DNA of 64,000 bases from Thermogemmata fonticola (lineage in GTDB: Bacteria; Planctomycetota; Planctomycetia; Gemmatales; Gemmataceae). Made by a program: the position numbers and the translations under genes. The notes under the pieces are model-generated. The model saw only the letters and a program-made list of their open reading frames with translations, was not told the DNA's origin and did not search any database. Below are positions 1 through 12,637 of this stretch, in pieces; the first letter of the stretch is position 1, and the number at the start of each line of letters is the position of its first letter. The stretch spans positions 186,001 to 250,000 of the forward strand of contig NZ_JACEFB010000003.1 of NCBI RefSeq assembly GCF_013694095.1, in the 5' to 3' direction.

Positions 1-1
1 G

Positions 2-2016
2 CTCGCGGTCCAATCTCAGGCTTGGAGCGAATATCATCAAGCCCTAGAGCGTCACGATTTCCAGGGATTGGAAGACGCCTTGCAAACGCTGTTGCGTTTC
101 GATCCGCCCCCCGCCGCTGCGAAAGCCCTGTCCGAGGCCTGGATCCAGAAGCGCTCGACGAGCGAGACGCTGGAGTTGGCGCCGCTGCTAATGGATTACC
201 ATCTCCGCCGCAATGATTTGCCAGCCGCCACTCAGGAAGCCGAACAGGTCCTGCGAAGACTCCCCCGACACTGGCTCGCCCATTGTGTGCGACTTCACGC
301 CGCTTTGAACGAACAAGCACCCTGGAATACCCCCAAACCCCCGCCGAAGATCATACACCTGCTGGAGCAATTCCCTGATCCGGAAGACGAGTCGGCCTGG
401 ACTACCCCCGCCGGCCTCCTCTACGCCCTGCGGCTATGGAAGTGGGCACATCAAGACACCAATCCATTGCTCCGGGTTCTGGAACGCCGGGTGTTGCCGC
501 TCTTGCGCACGGCCAAAGCTCAGGAAGCCCCCTCCTATCAGCAACTGCACCTAATCGCCTGCTGGCTGGCTGTGGCTGAACAGGCCGGAGGCACCGCCAC
601 CCTATCCCAGTACTGGGCTGCTGTGGATCAACTGAGCGAACTAGCGGTGCAACAAGCCGTAGCCAAGTCGGACGCCGAAGCGTTGCGTTACTGGCTGGCC
701 TTGGCCCCGGCTCTGGAGCAACAATTGCTCCGCTGGCAGCGGGAAGACTCCCAGCGCTTCCCGGCCAGTCGCATAACCCCTCTTTACCAAGAAGTGCGCC
801 GCCGACGCCGGCTGGCAATAGACGCTTGGCATTCCCTCGAACCCCAGCAACCGGAGGTGTACTTCCACTTGGCCGAACTCGCCTGGCAAGAACAGGACGT
901 CCGAGGGGCCTTTGGGTACTATCTGAAGGCCCTGCGCCGCTGTCCTGATCCAGTGCCCGTTTGGGAGCGTTTTCTGCCTTTTCTGACCCACTTTGCGAGC
1001 GAATCGAGCTTGCAGCGGTTGTCTGAGCACCTTTGGAATGAAGCCGAACAGGCCGGGAAAGACGCACAACTCTGGTGCCTTGCTGCCCAGGCTGCCGCCG
1101 CCGTACAACGCTACGAACAAGCTGTGGAAGCCTGCCGGCGAGCGCGACAAATCCAGGCGGGACATCCCACCGCAGGTCTACTGGAAGCTACCTTGTGGCT
1201 CCGCAGTGGCGACCCGGTCCGAGCACGTACCGCTCTGGAAAGCTTGGACCCCCAATGGTTCCGCCGGCATCCGGAAGCCGCCCGACTTTACAGTCGATGT
1301 TTGTCTGCTACTGCCCCGCTCGATACCATAATCCGACGCTACCAGGAATTGTACCCCTCTCCAATAGCCGCTGATCCCGCAATGGCAGCATTCCTGCGAG
1401 GGGCGGGAGAGAATTCCGAGACGGCGGAAATCCTACGCTGGGCCGTTCGGGAACTCCAGACCGCAGCGGTCCGCGGAGAACCACTCTGCTGCCGCTACTA
1501 CACAGAGTTGCGCTTCCGCCTGGCCGAAGCCCTAGTTCGCCCTCATCCCTCAGGGGGACCAGCCGTCTGGGACGCCGAAGCAGTCACCGCTGCTCTCCAC
1601 GCCTTCCTGACTTTGTCCCCCGAACAACTCCGCGAACCGGACATGCTCCTGGCCCAAGCCACCCTCTACGCCTTTGGCCGGCAGCAACCGGAAGTAGCCC
1701 GCCGCTTGATCGAACCTTTACTCCACCCTCCCTCTTCCCGTCCCCTCACTCCAGCTCAGCAATTAGCTCTGGCCTATATTCTGCTCGCTAGCCAACAAGC
1801 CCGCGACGCCCTCCCTCTGCTGACCGCTGTGCAACAGTCTTCCCCGTCCCCGCCTGCGGCCTTGTGGATTGCCTTGGCCTGGGCTTATCATGATCTGGGT
1901 GAACCCCAACAAGCCGCTACGGCACTCAACCGCGCCGCTCTCACTCCCTACCGTTCCGCACGGGAACAAGCCGACTGGGTGGCCCTCAAACACCGGATAT
2001 TCAGGGGAAAACCGCC

Positions 2017-2020
<4 letters not shown>
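2..2020 (+). CDS. TPR-rich protein, 5' end outside the window
   Basis: The reading frame is open from the first bases of the window, so the real start lies upstream; the first possible internal start is a TTG at 68 with no ribosome binding site. At least 672 residues are visible. The protein is a long alpha-helical array rich in Leu, Ala and Gln with repeated helix pairs of tetratricopeptide type, for example around residues 260-380 counted from the TTG. TPR arrays are protein-binding scaffolds. Its stop overlaps the start of the next TPR gene (ATGA at 2017-2020), and that gene overlaps the exosortase gene, so the three are probably co-translated. TPR proteins often accompany exosortases in bacteria, so a role in surface-protein or exopolysaccharide export is inferred. 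No enzyme motif seen. Confidence 0.8.
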
Positions 2021-5243
<3,223 letters not shown>

Positions 5244-5271
5244 GATCCCTGCCAATTCAGGCAAAGAATCC

Positions 5272-5375
5272 GGGTGTAACTAGATTCTCTGGGGGTGGGG
5301 GCTGAACCTGCGAGGTGTTTCCCCAGACTAGCAGAGCTGCCCGGCAGGGAACCCCCAGAAAATCTGGTTGCACCC
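5272..5375. repeat. imperfect 25-bp inverted repeat, possible RNA structure
   Basis: The arm at 5272-5296 (GGGTGTAACTAGATTCTCTG plus GGGGT) is the near-complement of 5351-5375: 22 of 25 positions pair as Watson-Crick, two more would be G-U pairs in RNA and one is a C-A mismatch. The 54-bp interior has its own short complementary pieces (GGGG and CCCC). It lies between the exosortase stop and the next gene start at 5481. It could be the folded leader of that gene, a terminator-like element or a small non-autonomous repeat. Confidence 0.6.
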
Positions 5376-5480
5376 AAGAATCCGCAGACGCAAGACTGAT
5401 CTGGACAAGAGCGAGGATTTGGGTATAGCCCCGGAGAGATTCGGGTCAAGAGCACTGGGCACAGAGGGGGGAAACGGAAT

Positions 5481-6713
5481 ATGCGAGGGATGATGCAATT
5501 GTCGGCCATTGCGCTGGCGGCGGCAGCAGGAGCGGCCCTGTCCACCCTCTTCCTTTCCGATAGCAAACCGGCTGATGCTGCCTCGAATGATCGCTACGGC
5601 GACTACATCATGGCCACCGGTGCCGTGGCAGTCAATCCCCGCATTCCGACCGACGGCGTCTGGCTGCTGGATTACAAGGCGGGCAAATTGCTGGGTACAG
5701 TGATCGACCGCAACAGCGGTAAGATCGTCGGTTGGGCCGAAGTCGACCTCACCACCGAGTTCGGTTTGGCGCGCCAGGCCGACGTGCATTTCCTCATGAC
5801 CACGGGTTACATCACTCAAGGCCAGTCCGCCTTATATTTGGCCGAGACTACTACCGGACAGTTCGGCGTCTATACGATGGGGCCGGGTCCGAATGGCGTG
5901 GGGATTGTCATCCGACGGCATGATTTGACCCGTTTTCGCGAGGCGGTTGCTCAGGGAGGCGGCGGTCTGCCCCCCGCAGGAGGAGGCGGACTGCCTCCAG
6001 GAGCAAGCGGTGGAGGACTCCCCGCAGGAGGAGGTAGCGGACTACCCTCCGCGGTTCCACCTGCTGCAAGTGGTGGCACACCCGTCCTTCCTCCCACTCC
6101 CGGAGGAACGCCTGCACCATTCCCCCCGCCAGCCAATCTTCCCACTATTCCCGGATTGGGGTCTCCAGGAACCGGGGGGATGAGTCCTAGCGGGGGGAAA
6201 GTCCCGCCTGCTACCAATCCCCTGTCCCCTTCACCCGGTGGCGGGATAACTCCACCAGGTAGCGGAATCTCTCCCGCCGGCGGTGACCCCCGCTCCTCCG
6301 CCAACCCCTCTCCGTCATCACTTGGTAACGCTAACGCGAGCTGGACTCTTCCTTCCCACAATCGGGCTTATGCCAGCGATCCCCAGGCTGCCACTTCCGC
6401 CAGTAGTACCTGGCCACCCACAGAATCCCATTCCGCGGCCACTAGCGACTCCTACAAGGTTGCCAGCCGGTCGCAGTCTCCGCCGGCTTCTCCTCCGCCA
6501 GGCCGTTTGCCGCCGATACCTCCCTTGAATCCCATTCGCAACGATATGCTCGCCCACAACTCCCCCGCCCCAATACCGGGGGTCGGGTACCCTCCATACT
6601 TCTATGGATACCCTCCATACGCCGGTCCATACGCCGCGCCGCCGGGCACCGTGCCCCCCATCGATCCCACGGTCCTATTGCAGCATTTTTTGCGCCCCCT
6701 CCCTTTGCCCTAA
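5481..6713 (+). CDS. secreted Gly/Pro-rich protein of unknown function
   Basis: 410 residues. An N-terminal signal-like segment (residues about 4-24, rich in Ala and Leu) is followed by a folded-looking domain of about 120 residues with the pattern MATGAVAVNP and repeated aromatic/hydrophobic strands. From about 155 onwards the protein is low complexity: repeated GGGLP-type units, then Pro/Ser/Thr-rich sequence, ending in a Pro/Tyr/Gly-rich tail with PPY repeats. This looks like an exported protein with a small globular head and a long unstructured, possibly wall-associated tail. I do not recognise the family. It follows the exosortase operon in the same direction but is separated by 237 bp with an inverted repeat, so it is probably its own unit. 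Confidence 0.75.
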   Translation: MRGMMQLSAIALAAAAGAALSTLFLSDSKPADAASNDRYGDYIMATGAVAVNPRIPTDGVWLLDYKAGKLLGTVIDRNSGKIVGWAEVDLTTEFGLARQADVHFLMTTGYITQGQSALYLAETTTGQFGVYTMGPGPNGVGIVIRRHDLTRFREAVAQGGGGLPPAGGGGLPPGASGGGLPAGGGSGLPSAVPPAASGGTPVLPPTPGGTPAPFPPPANLPTIPGLGSPGTGGMSPSGGKVPPATNPLSPSPGGGITPPGSGISPAGGDPRSSANPSPSSLGNANASWTLPSHNRAYASDPQAATSASSTWPPTESHSAATSDSYKVASRSQSPPASPPPGRLPPIPPLNPIRNDMLAHNSPAPIPGVGYPPYFYGYPPYAGPYAAPPGTVPPIDPTVLLQHFLRPLPLP

Positions 6714-7034
6714 GGCCGGATCGCTCCTCTGGAGACAAGGGTCATCGCCTTGCCCAGAGACATCTACGCTTCCGTGTGTTCCCGCATAAAGTTCGGTGTT
6801 CCATTCCCATGCACACGCCTCGCATGAAGAATGCCCCGTATGCATAATCCCCGCTGTCCATCCCCATCGATCCCGCTTGTCGATATATGGATGAAACATT
6901 TTCTCCCTGGAACCTATTTCTACTCCATGAGGTAATACCCCGTCCGAGCTTGTCCTTGGCATTCTGGAAGTCGGATAATAAAGCAAGAAATAGCCAACCG
7001 AAGATCGCCAGCCTTCGTATAAGGGCCACTTCTT
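6714..7034. other. intergenic region with a putative promoter
   Basis: No coding signal on either strand. It holds the likely promoter of the M28 peptidase gene at 6950-6979; nothing else was recognised. Confidence 0.5.
6950..6979 (+). promoter_or_regulatory. putative sigma70-type promoter of the M28 peptidase gene
   Basis: TTGTCC at 6950-6955 and GATAAT at 6974-6979 are separated by 18 bp (4/6 and 5/6 matches to consensus), about 55 bp upstream of the ATG at 7035. Assigned by eye only. Confidence 0.4.
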
Positions 7035-9053
7035 ATGAATCATCACCGATCTTTGTCCCGACCCCTGCCGTTGTGGGTATGCTGGGGTGTTTTGAGTCTG
7101 GCCTGTTTGTGGGTTCCTGCCGGGCGAAGCGACCCAGGAAGCGCAACATCCCAGTTTCCGTTCCAGGGACCAGAGACGACAGGCGTTACCGCTAAGTCCA
7201 AACCGGCCAGCGAAAGAGAAGCAGGACGGAACTTACGCCGCGAGGCCGCTGTCGAACGTCTGCGGCAGCACGTCGGCTTTTTAGCCAGTGCGGAATGTGA
7301 AGGGCGCGGCATCGACACACAAGGAATCGAAAAGGCCGCGGCCTACATCGCAGAGGAGTTTCGCAAAGCCGGTCTAAAGCCCGCGGGAAAAGATGGCAGC
7401 TACTACCAGCCGTTCACGGTCACAGCGAGTGCCAGGCTAAGCGAACGCCCCCAAGCCTCGCTGCGTGGTCCCCGAAACCAGCAAGTCGATTTGGACTCCG
7501 GGAGCGATTTTGCCGTCATGGGCTTCAGCAGCAGTGGCAAAGTTCAGGCTCCGCTGATCTTCGCCGGCTATGGAATTACAGCCCCGGAATTGAAATACGA
7601 CGATTATGCGGGTTTGGATGTCCAGGGCAAGATCGTAGTGTTGCTCCGCCGGACTCCCCGGCCTAACGAACGGGGCGAACAACGCTTCGATCACAACGTG
7701 CCGACTCCCGAAGAGAGCACTCATGCGGCGTTCGTCACCAAGATCACCAACGCTCATAAGCATGGAGCGGTAGCCGTAGTTATCGTTAATGATGCTTCCT
7801 CAGCAGGGGAGCGCGACCCCTTGCCGCAATTTGCCAACCATGCGGTGGGCCATCCCGCCGCGCCGTTCCCGGTCCTGTTCCTCAAACGAGCTTTGCTCGA
7901 CCAGATGTTGCAATCACAGCAAAAGTCACTAGCAGCGTGGGAGAAAGCGGTCGATGCCGATCTGCGTCCCCGTTCCTTCCCTCTAGAAGGCTGGATGCTT
8001 CAGGCCGCTATCCGCGTCGAACGCACCGAATACAAGTGCAAGAACATTGTCGGCGTACTGGAGGGTTCGGGGCCGCTATCTCAAGAGACAATCGTCATCG
8101 GCGCCCATTACGACCACATCGGCTATGGCACCATCGGGAGTCTGGGCGGTGCGAACGCCCGGGGAAAGATCCATCACGGTGCGGATGACAATGCCAGCGG
8201 TACCAGCGGCCTGATCGAACTGGCCTATCGCTTTGCCGCGCAGCCCCAACGTCAAGGACGCCGCCTCCTCTTCATCGCCTTCAGTGCGGAAGAGCGCGGC
8301 CTTTATGGCTCTCTGCACTACTGCCGGGAACCGATCTATCCTTTGGAGACCACCGTTTTGATGGTGAACATGGACATGATCGGACGGGCCAGACTTGTAC
8401 CTGCCGATTGGCTCGGCTGGGAGAAAAAAGAGCGCTTGCTCGTCTATGGAGTAGGAACAGGCACAGGATTGGAAGCTCTGGTTCATCAGGCCAATGGCAA
8501 TCCCGGTTTAGTCCTTCGCACTCTCGCCGCCGGGACAGGACCGAGCGATCACGATTCCTTCTATCGCAAACGGATACCCGTGCTGTTTCTTTACACAGGG
8601 ACCCACGGGGACTATCATCGTCCTTCCGACAAGGCCGATACCTTGAATTATGAAGGAATGGCCCATGTCGTCGATTTTGCAGAGCGGCTGATCCAAGCGG
8701 CGGCCAACCTACCAGAAAGGCCGAAGTTCCAGGTGACGCGCGAAGTTTGGCGCGACCCGACGGATCCCCGCGCTCAGACACCTTCCCGCACCCAGATTCC
8801 GCGTCTGGGTATCCGTCCGGGTAACTACGAAAGCGAAGATGGCGGCGTGTTGGTCGATGGCGTCACTCCCGGCAGCCCGGCGGAAAAGGCAGGAATCAAA
8901 GAGGGAGACCGAATCATCGCGATTGCGGGAGAAAACATCAAAAATATCAGCACCTACATGACGGTCATGAGCCGGCAAAAAAGCGGCTCGCCATTGGAAG
9001 TGACAATCCTGCGTCAGAATCAGCGATTGACGCTGCGCGTGATCCCAGAGTGA
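7035..9053 (+). CDS. exported M28-family metallopeptidase with PA and PDZ domains
   Basis: 672 residues with an N-terminal signal segment (about 8-29). Residues about 155-290 resemble a protease-associated insert. The M28 catalytic core follows with all expected zinc-binding positions: His 358 in GAHYDH, Asp 384 in GADDNASG, the Glu pair 419-420 in FSAEER, Asp 447 in NMDMIGR and His 528 in DYHRPSD. A PDZ domain occupies about 590-670 (GSPAEKAGIKEGDRI). M28 enzymes are di-zinc aminopeptidases or carboxypeptidases; the PDZ domain suggests binding to peptide C-termini. The likely location is periplasm or cell envelope. A hairpin at 9061-9090 follows the stop. Substrate unknown; the family call is firm. 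Confidence 0.92.
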   Translation: MNHHRSLSRPLPLWVCWGVLSLACLWVPAGRSDPGSATSQFPFQGPETTGVTAKSKPASEREAGRNLRREAAVERLRQHVGFLASAECEGRGIDTQGIEKAAAYIAEEFRKAGLKPAGKDGSYYQPFTVTASARLSERPQASLRGPRNQQVDLDSGSDFAVMGFSSSGKVQAPLIFAGYGITAPELKYDDYAGLDVQGKIVVLLRRTPRPNERGEQRFDHNVPTPEESTHAAFVTKITNAHKHGAVAVVIVNDASSAGERDPLPQFANHAVGHPAAPFPVLFLKRALLDQMLQSQQKSLAAWEKAVDADLRPRSFPLEGWMLQAAIRVERTEYKCKNIVGVLEGSGPLSQETIVIGAHYDHIGYGTIGSLGGANARGKIHHGADDNASGTSGLIELAYRFAAQPQRQGRRLLFIAFSAEERGLYGSLHYCREPIYPLETTVLMVNMDMIGRARLVPADWLGWEKKERLLVYGVGTGTGLEALVHQANGNPGLVLRTLAAGTGPSDHDSFYRKRIPVLFLYTGTHGDYHRPSDKADTLNYEGMAHVVDFAERLIQAAANLPERPKFQVTREVWRDPTDPRAQTPSRTQIPRLGIRPGNYESEDGGVLVDGVTPGSPAEKAGIKEGDRIIAIAGENIKNISTYMTVMSRQKSGSPLEVTILRQNQRLTLRVIPE

Positions 9054-9060
9054 GAAAGGG

Positions 9061-9090
9061 CCTCATCCCCTCTGGAAGGGGTGGATGAGG
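9061..9090 (+). terminator. intergenic hairpin after the M28 gene
   Basis: CCTCATCC at 9061-9068 pairs with GGATGAGG at 9083-9090, extended by further C/G pairs with one bulge. There is no T-run. It covers the ATG at 9085, which argues that translation of the next gene starts at the GTG at 9112. Confidence 0.45.
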
Positions 9091-9111
9091 AGAAGAGGAG
9101 ACCAGCCAACC

Positions 9112-10413
9112 GTGCAATTCCCGCTTGTTCAACTGGTGCGCCAAATCGCTCCGCAACCGGAGATTGCTGACGTATCGATGGCGGTCCAAGAGGCGTGGCA
9201 CCGGTCCCGCACCTTAGATCGCATCCGTCCGGGCATGCGGATTGCTGTGGCGTGCGGCAGCCGAGGAATCCGCCATTATCTGACCATTGTCCGCGCCACT
9301 TTGGCCGTGTTACGCGAACGGGGAGCCAACCCTTTCATCGTAGCGGCCATGGGGTCGCATGGCGGAGCAACCTCCCAGGGCCAACGCGAGTTGCTGGCGA
9401 GTTATCAGATCGACGAGGTCCATTTAGGTGTTCCCGTCCTGACCGATATGGAGACCGTGTGTATCGGTCACAACTCCTGGGGTCAGCCCGTTTGGTGGGA
9501 TCGCAACGCTTTGTCAGCGGACGGTGTGGTGACAATCTCCCGCGTGAAACCCCACACGGATTTCCGAGGACGGTTCGAGAGCGGCATCCTCAAAATGCTG
9601 GTGATTGGCTTAGGAAAGCGTCAGGGCGCCGACCAGGTCCACAGTTTCGGGACCCGCGGCCTACGGGACATGATGCCGGAATCAGCCAAAGTGATCCTGG
9701 AAAAAACTCCTTTCCTGGGCGGTTTGGCCATTTTGGAAAATGCCCGTGAAGAGACAGCTCACGTCGAAGTCGTCGACCGCGAGGACCTTTGGGAACGGGA
9801 ACCGCAACTCTTGGAACAGGCCCGGCAGTTGATGGGTCGCATCCCCTTCTCGGCCCTAGATGTGTTGATCGTGGGCGAATGTGGCAAAAATTACTCCGGG
9901 GCTGGGTTGGACCCGAATGTCGTGGGTCGCATGCTCATCGAGGCTTCGCCAGAAATGGAAACGAATGTGCCTCGGATCACACGTATCGGTCTGCTCGATG
10001 TCTCCCCAGAAAGCCACGGGAACGCCACAGGAATCGGCATTGCCGATCTGACCACCACGCGGGCGTTGGCAGCCATCGATCCGTTGCCTTTCCGAATGAA
10101 CAATCTGACCGCCCGCTTCCTCTGGCGAAGCAAATTACCTTTGGCCTTCGACACCGATCGGGAAGTTATCGCCGCTTGCCTGCAAACTTGTTGGCAACCT
10201 CAACTCGATCAGGTCAAGCTTTGCCTGATACCCAACACCTTAGAGGTGGCGGAACTGTGGGTCTCTGCCCCCTTGGCCGAGGAAGCTCGCCAGCGTTCCG
10301 ACTTGGAACTGGTTGGCGATCCGCAACCGTTGCCCTTCGATGAAACGGGCCGACTCCTCCAGGAGAAACTCTTTCCCCACTCGGTACGTGCCCGTCGGCA
10401 AGTCCACCTATGA
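9112..10413 (+). CDS. LarA-like / DUF2088 domain protein
   Basis: 433 residues from the GTG at 9112, which follows a purine-rich AGAAGAGGAG site; an ATG at 9085 is in frame but its codons would be the ribosome binding site itself. The N-terminal half matches the lactate-racemase N-domain fold (DUF2088): a glycine-containing nucleotide-like turn ACGSRGI, AAMGSHGG around residues 80-87 and SRVKPHTDFRG around 146-156. Known LarA enzymes use a nickel-pincer cofactor to epimerise 2-hydroxy acids. The substrate here and the presence of the cofactor-binding Lys and His residues cannot be confirmed by reading. No lar maturation genes (larB, C, E) are nearby, so the function may differ. An uncharacterised family member is the safe call. 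Confidence 0.75.
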   Translation: MQFPLVQLVRQIAPQPEIADVSMAVQEAWHRSRTLDRIRPGMRIAVACGSRGIRHYLTIVRATLAVLRERGANPFIVAAMGSHGGATSQGQRELLASYQIDEVHLGVPVLTDMETVCIGHNSWGQPVWWDRNALSADGVVTISRVKPHTDFRGRFESGILKMLVIGLGKRQGADQVHSFGTRGLRDMMPESAKVILEKTPFLGGLAILENAREETAHVEVVDREDLWEREPQLLEQARQLMGRIPFSALDVLIVGECGKNYSGAGLDPNVVGRMLIEASPEMETNVPRITRIGLLDVSPESHGNATGIGIADLTTTRALAAIDPLPFRMNNLTARFLWRSKLPLAFDTDREVIAACLQTCWQPQLDQVKLCLIPNTLEVAELWVSAPLAEEARQRSDLELVGDPQPLPFDETGRLLQEKLFPHSVRARRQVHL

Positions 10414-10431
10414 GGGTAATGATGGGTTCTC

Positions 10432-10460
10432 TTGCCCCTGTCTGTGGATAAAGCTAGCAT
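10432..10460 (+). promoter_or_regulatory. putative promoter upstream of the c-di-AMP riboswitch
   Basis: TTGCCC at 10432-10437 and TAGCAT at 10455-10460, 17 bp apart, each 4/6 to the sigma70 consensus, ending about 20 bp before the conserved RNA begins. Confidence 0.4.
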
Positions 10461-10479
10461 GGAGATGAACCGAATGGAT

Positions 10480-10618
10480 CGGCGCTGCCGCGATAAGTCG
10501 CCGAATCCATCTGCATGAAGCAGGTGGAACGGGGGACCTCAAATACCGGGCGAATCCTGAACGATCAGGAGGGGGTAACTCGGCTCCTAGCCCAAACTAG
10601 CTAACCCCGTAGGCGTCC
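10480..10618 (+). ncRNA. ydaO/yuaA-type cyclic di-AMP riboswitch
   Basis: The leader contains the conserved blocks of the ydaO class in order: CGCCGAATCC (10499-10508), GGGGGACC (10531-10538), CGGGCGAATCC (10547-10557), a GGGGGTAACT block (10570-10579) and the diagnostic AGCTAACCCCGTAGGCG (10599-10615). This class binds cyclic di-AMP and usually turns off genes for potassium uptake, osmolyte transport or cell-wall enzymes. The gene directly downstream encodes an APC transporter with a universal-stress domain, the expected type of target. The motif match is by eye. Confidence 0.85.
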
Positions 10619-10666
10619 GAGGACATCGCAGGAGCGGCGTGTGTAAACAACAGCCCACCTCGATTT

Positions 10667-10689
10667 GCCGACCGTGTGGAGCGGTCGGC
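10667..10689 (+). terminator. hairpin between riboswitch and transporter, possible expression platform
   Basis: GCCGACCG (10667-10674) and CGGTCGGC (10682-10689) form a perfect 8-bp stem with a 7-nt loop, about 50 bp after the riboswitch core and 45 bp before the ATG. No T-run follows, so it may act through translation or factor-dependent termination. Confidence 0.4.
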
Positions 10690-10734
10690 CTCGGCGCTGG
10701 TCTGCTGCCATTGTCAGACAGATAGCACTACTTT

Positions 10735-12531
10735 ATGGAGATCAGTCAAGGGCATCGGCCCCGCGAACTGCGCTGGTATCATGCCGGTGCGATGCTCTTT
10801 GGGGATTGGGGCACCAGCCGGCTTTACGTTCTCGGCCTTTGCTTTTTCTATGCCCGCCATGCCTCGATTTGGTACATGTTGGCCATGTCCCTGTTGTTGC
10901 TCGGCATCGGCTGGGCCTACCAAGTCATCTGCCGTCTGTATCCGGATGGTGGCGGGGTGTATACCTCGGGCCGATTACGGCATCCTTTACTAGGCGTCTT
11001 AGGCGGCCTGCTTTTATTCGCAGATTACACGGTGACAGCAGCCGCCTCGGTCTTCGACGCCTTTCATTACCTCCGCTTGGATTCCCCTCATCTCTGGGCC
11101 ACCGGGTGCCTATTGCTTCTGGGGGTGGTCAACCTCTTCGGACCGCGTAAATCCGGCAATGGCGCCCTCGTCGTCGCCCTTAGCGCTGTGGTAATCACTC
11201 TGGTGATCGCGCTGGCCACCCTCCCTCGCATGCCGTATCTGGAAGTCGAGCGCCCCGCTGGCGGTCCCGGGCAGTGGTGGATGCACTTTACTTTCATCAT
11301 CCTAGCGATCTCTGGAGTCGAAACGATAGCCAATCTGACCGGCGTCATGGTTCTTCCCGTCGAAGGAACATCGCGCCGAGCCATTTATCCTGTTGTGCTT
11401 GAAATTGCCATTTTCAATGTGATCATGTGTATAGCAATGCAAGCTGTCCCTCTCTCCATTCTCGGTGACGGAAACCCTGAGATGGCTTACACCGCCCACC
11501 GCGATGACATGCTCCGTTTGCTGGCCGAATACTATGTCGGTCCGTTTTTTGCCTTTGCCGCCGCCATCGTTTTTGCGTTAGTGCTCATTTCGGCGGGAAA
11601 TACCGCACTGGCGGGACTGGTCAGCCTCCAATACATGATGGCACGCGACCGGGAACTGCCTCACCTCTTTGCCGGGCTGAACGCTTACGGGATGCCCGTG
11701 TTACCCTTGTTACTTGCTGTGCTTCTGCCTGCGACCCTTATATTGCTCTTTCCTGACATGGCCGCTTTGGCGGACCTTTACGCTATAGGAGTAGTGGGAG
11801 CCGTCACGATCAATCTGCTGACCACGGCTTCCAACGGCCAACTCACTATCTGCCGTGGCGAACGCCTTGGTTTAGGCGGCTTAGGCCTGTTGATGGGGGC
11901 GATTGCTATTACAATCGCGGTAGAAAAACCCCATGCTCTAATGTTTGCTCTCAGTATTATTCTAGGCGGGTTTACGTTGAGAAGTTTGCGACGTTCGCCC
12001 TACTTCCAAACGTGGTGGCATCGTTATCGTCCGATTTTTCTGCCGTCGCCACCTGCTTCACCAGGCCACTTGGAAAGTGGTACTCCCCTGCACTCGGCAG
12101 CGGGAACTGTTCCTCGGACGCCTCCACGCATCCTGGTCGCCACGCGCGGCAATCCCGGTTTGCTTCGCTTCGCCGTTGAAGAGGCCCGCAACCGCCAAGC
12201 CGAGTTACTCGTCCTGTTTGTGCGGCAATTGGCTGTCATCCCCATGGGATCCGTGACAACACCGAATTGGACCGAAGATGAAGAAGCTCAAGCCTTATTT
12301 AAGGAAGCCCGGACCCTAGCACAACCCATGGGCATTATTGTGCGGCCGTTGTACGCTGTCACGTATGATGTTGCGGAGGCCATCCTCGAACTGGCCGTGA
12401 CGTATGGGGTGGACTTGCTCATTCTCGGTGTCTCCCAACGGGGCCGTCTCGATCGTCTCATGAAAGGTGATGTCATCCAGCAGGTGGCTCAATACCTACC
12501 GGAACGAATCACCCTGTTGATCCACGCCTGA
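10735..12531 (+). CDS. APC-superfamily transporter with C-terminal universal-stress domain (KimA-like)
   Basis: 598 residues. Residues about 12-430 are a polytopic membrane domain of about 12 helices of amino acid-polyamine-organocation type; the first helix begins at a GAMLFGDWGTSRLYVLG segment and helix 6 carries an ISGVETIANL motif. Residues about 455-598 form a cytoplasmic UspA-like domain (RILVATRGN, then LILGVSQRGRLDRLMKGD, which resembles the nucleotide-binding loop). The same architecture occurs in KimA-type potassium transporters and other permeases. The c-di-AMP riboswitch in the leader supports a role in potassium or osmolyte uptake that is shut down at high c-di-AMP. An amino acid permease remains possible. 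Confidence 0.82.
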   Translation: MEISQGHRPRELRWYHAGAMLFGDWGTSRLYVLGLCFFYARHASIWYMLAMSLLLLGIGWAYQVICRLYPDGGGVYTSGRLRHPLLGVLGGLLLFADYTVTAAASVFDAFHYLRLDSPHLWATGCLLLLGVVNLFGPRKSGNGALVVALSAVVITLVIALATLPRMPYLEVERPAGGPGQWWMHFTFIILAISGVETIANLTGVMVLPVEGTSRRAIYPVVLEIAIFNVIMCIAMQAVPLSILGDGNPEMAYTAHRDDMLRLLAEYYVGPFFAFAAAIVFALVLISAGNTALAGLVSLQYMMARDRELPHLFAGLNAYGMPVLPLLLAVLLPATLILLFPDMAALADLYAIGVVGAVTINLLTTASNGQLTICRGERLGLGGLGLLMGAIAITIAVEKPHALMFALSIILGGFTLRSLRRSPYFQTWWHRYRPIFLPSPPASPGHLESGTPLHSAAGTVPRTPPRILVATRGNPGLLRFAVEEARNRQAELLVLFVRQLAVIPMGSVTTPNWTEDEEAQALFKEARTLAQPMGIIVRPLYAVTYDVAEAILELAVTYGVDLLILGVSQRGRLDRLMKGDVIQQVAQYLPERITLLIHA

Positions 12532-12637
12532 TGCCAATCCCCTACTGCAAACTCACGGGCTAGCCTGCGGGGATCCCTTCTTGACCTCAGGCTGATCCAC
12601 TTGGTGGCCACAAAGTGCCACGTTGGGGCTTTGATGG

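Noticed and set aside
402-1067. Minus-strand open frame of 221 codons inside the first TPR gene
   Set aside because: It is antisense to a strong TPR coding sequence, has an Arg/Pro/Ala-rich composition typical of antisense GC-rich frames and no ribosome binding site.
9085-9111. Upstream ATG for the LarA-like gene
   Set aside because: The codons would be the purine-rich ribosome binding site of the GTG at 9112 and the ATG lies in the hairpin stem.
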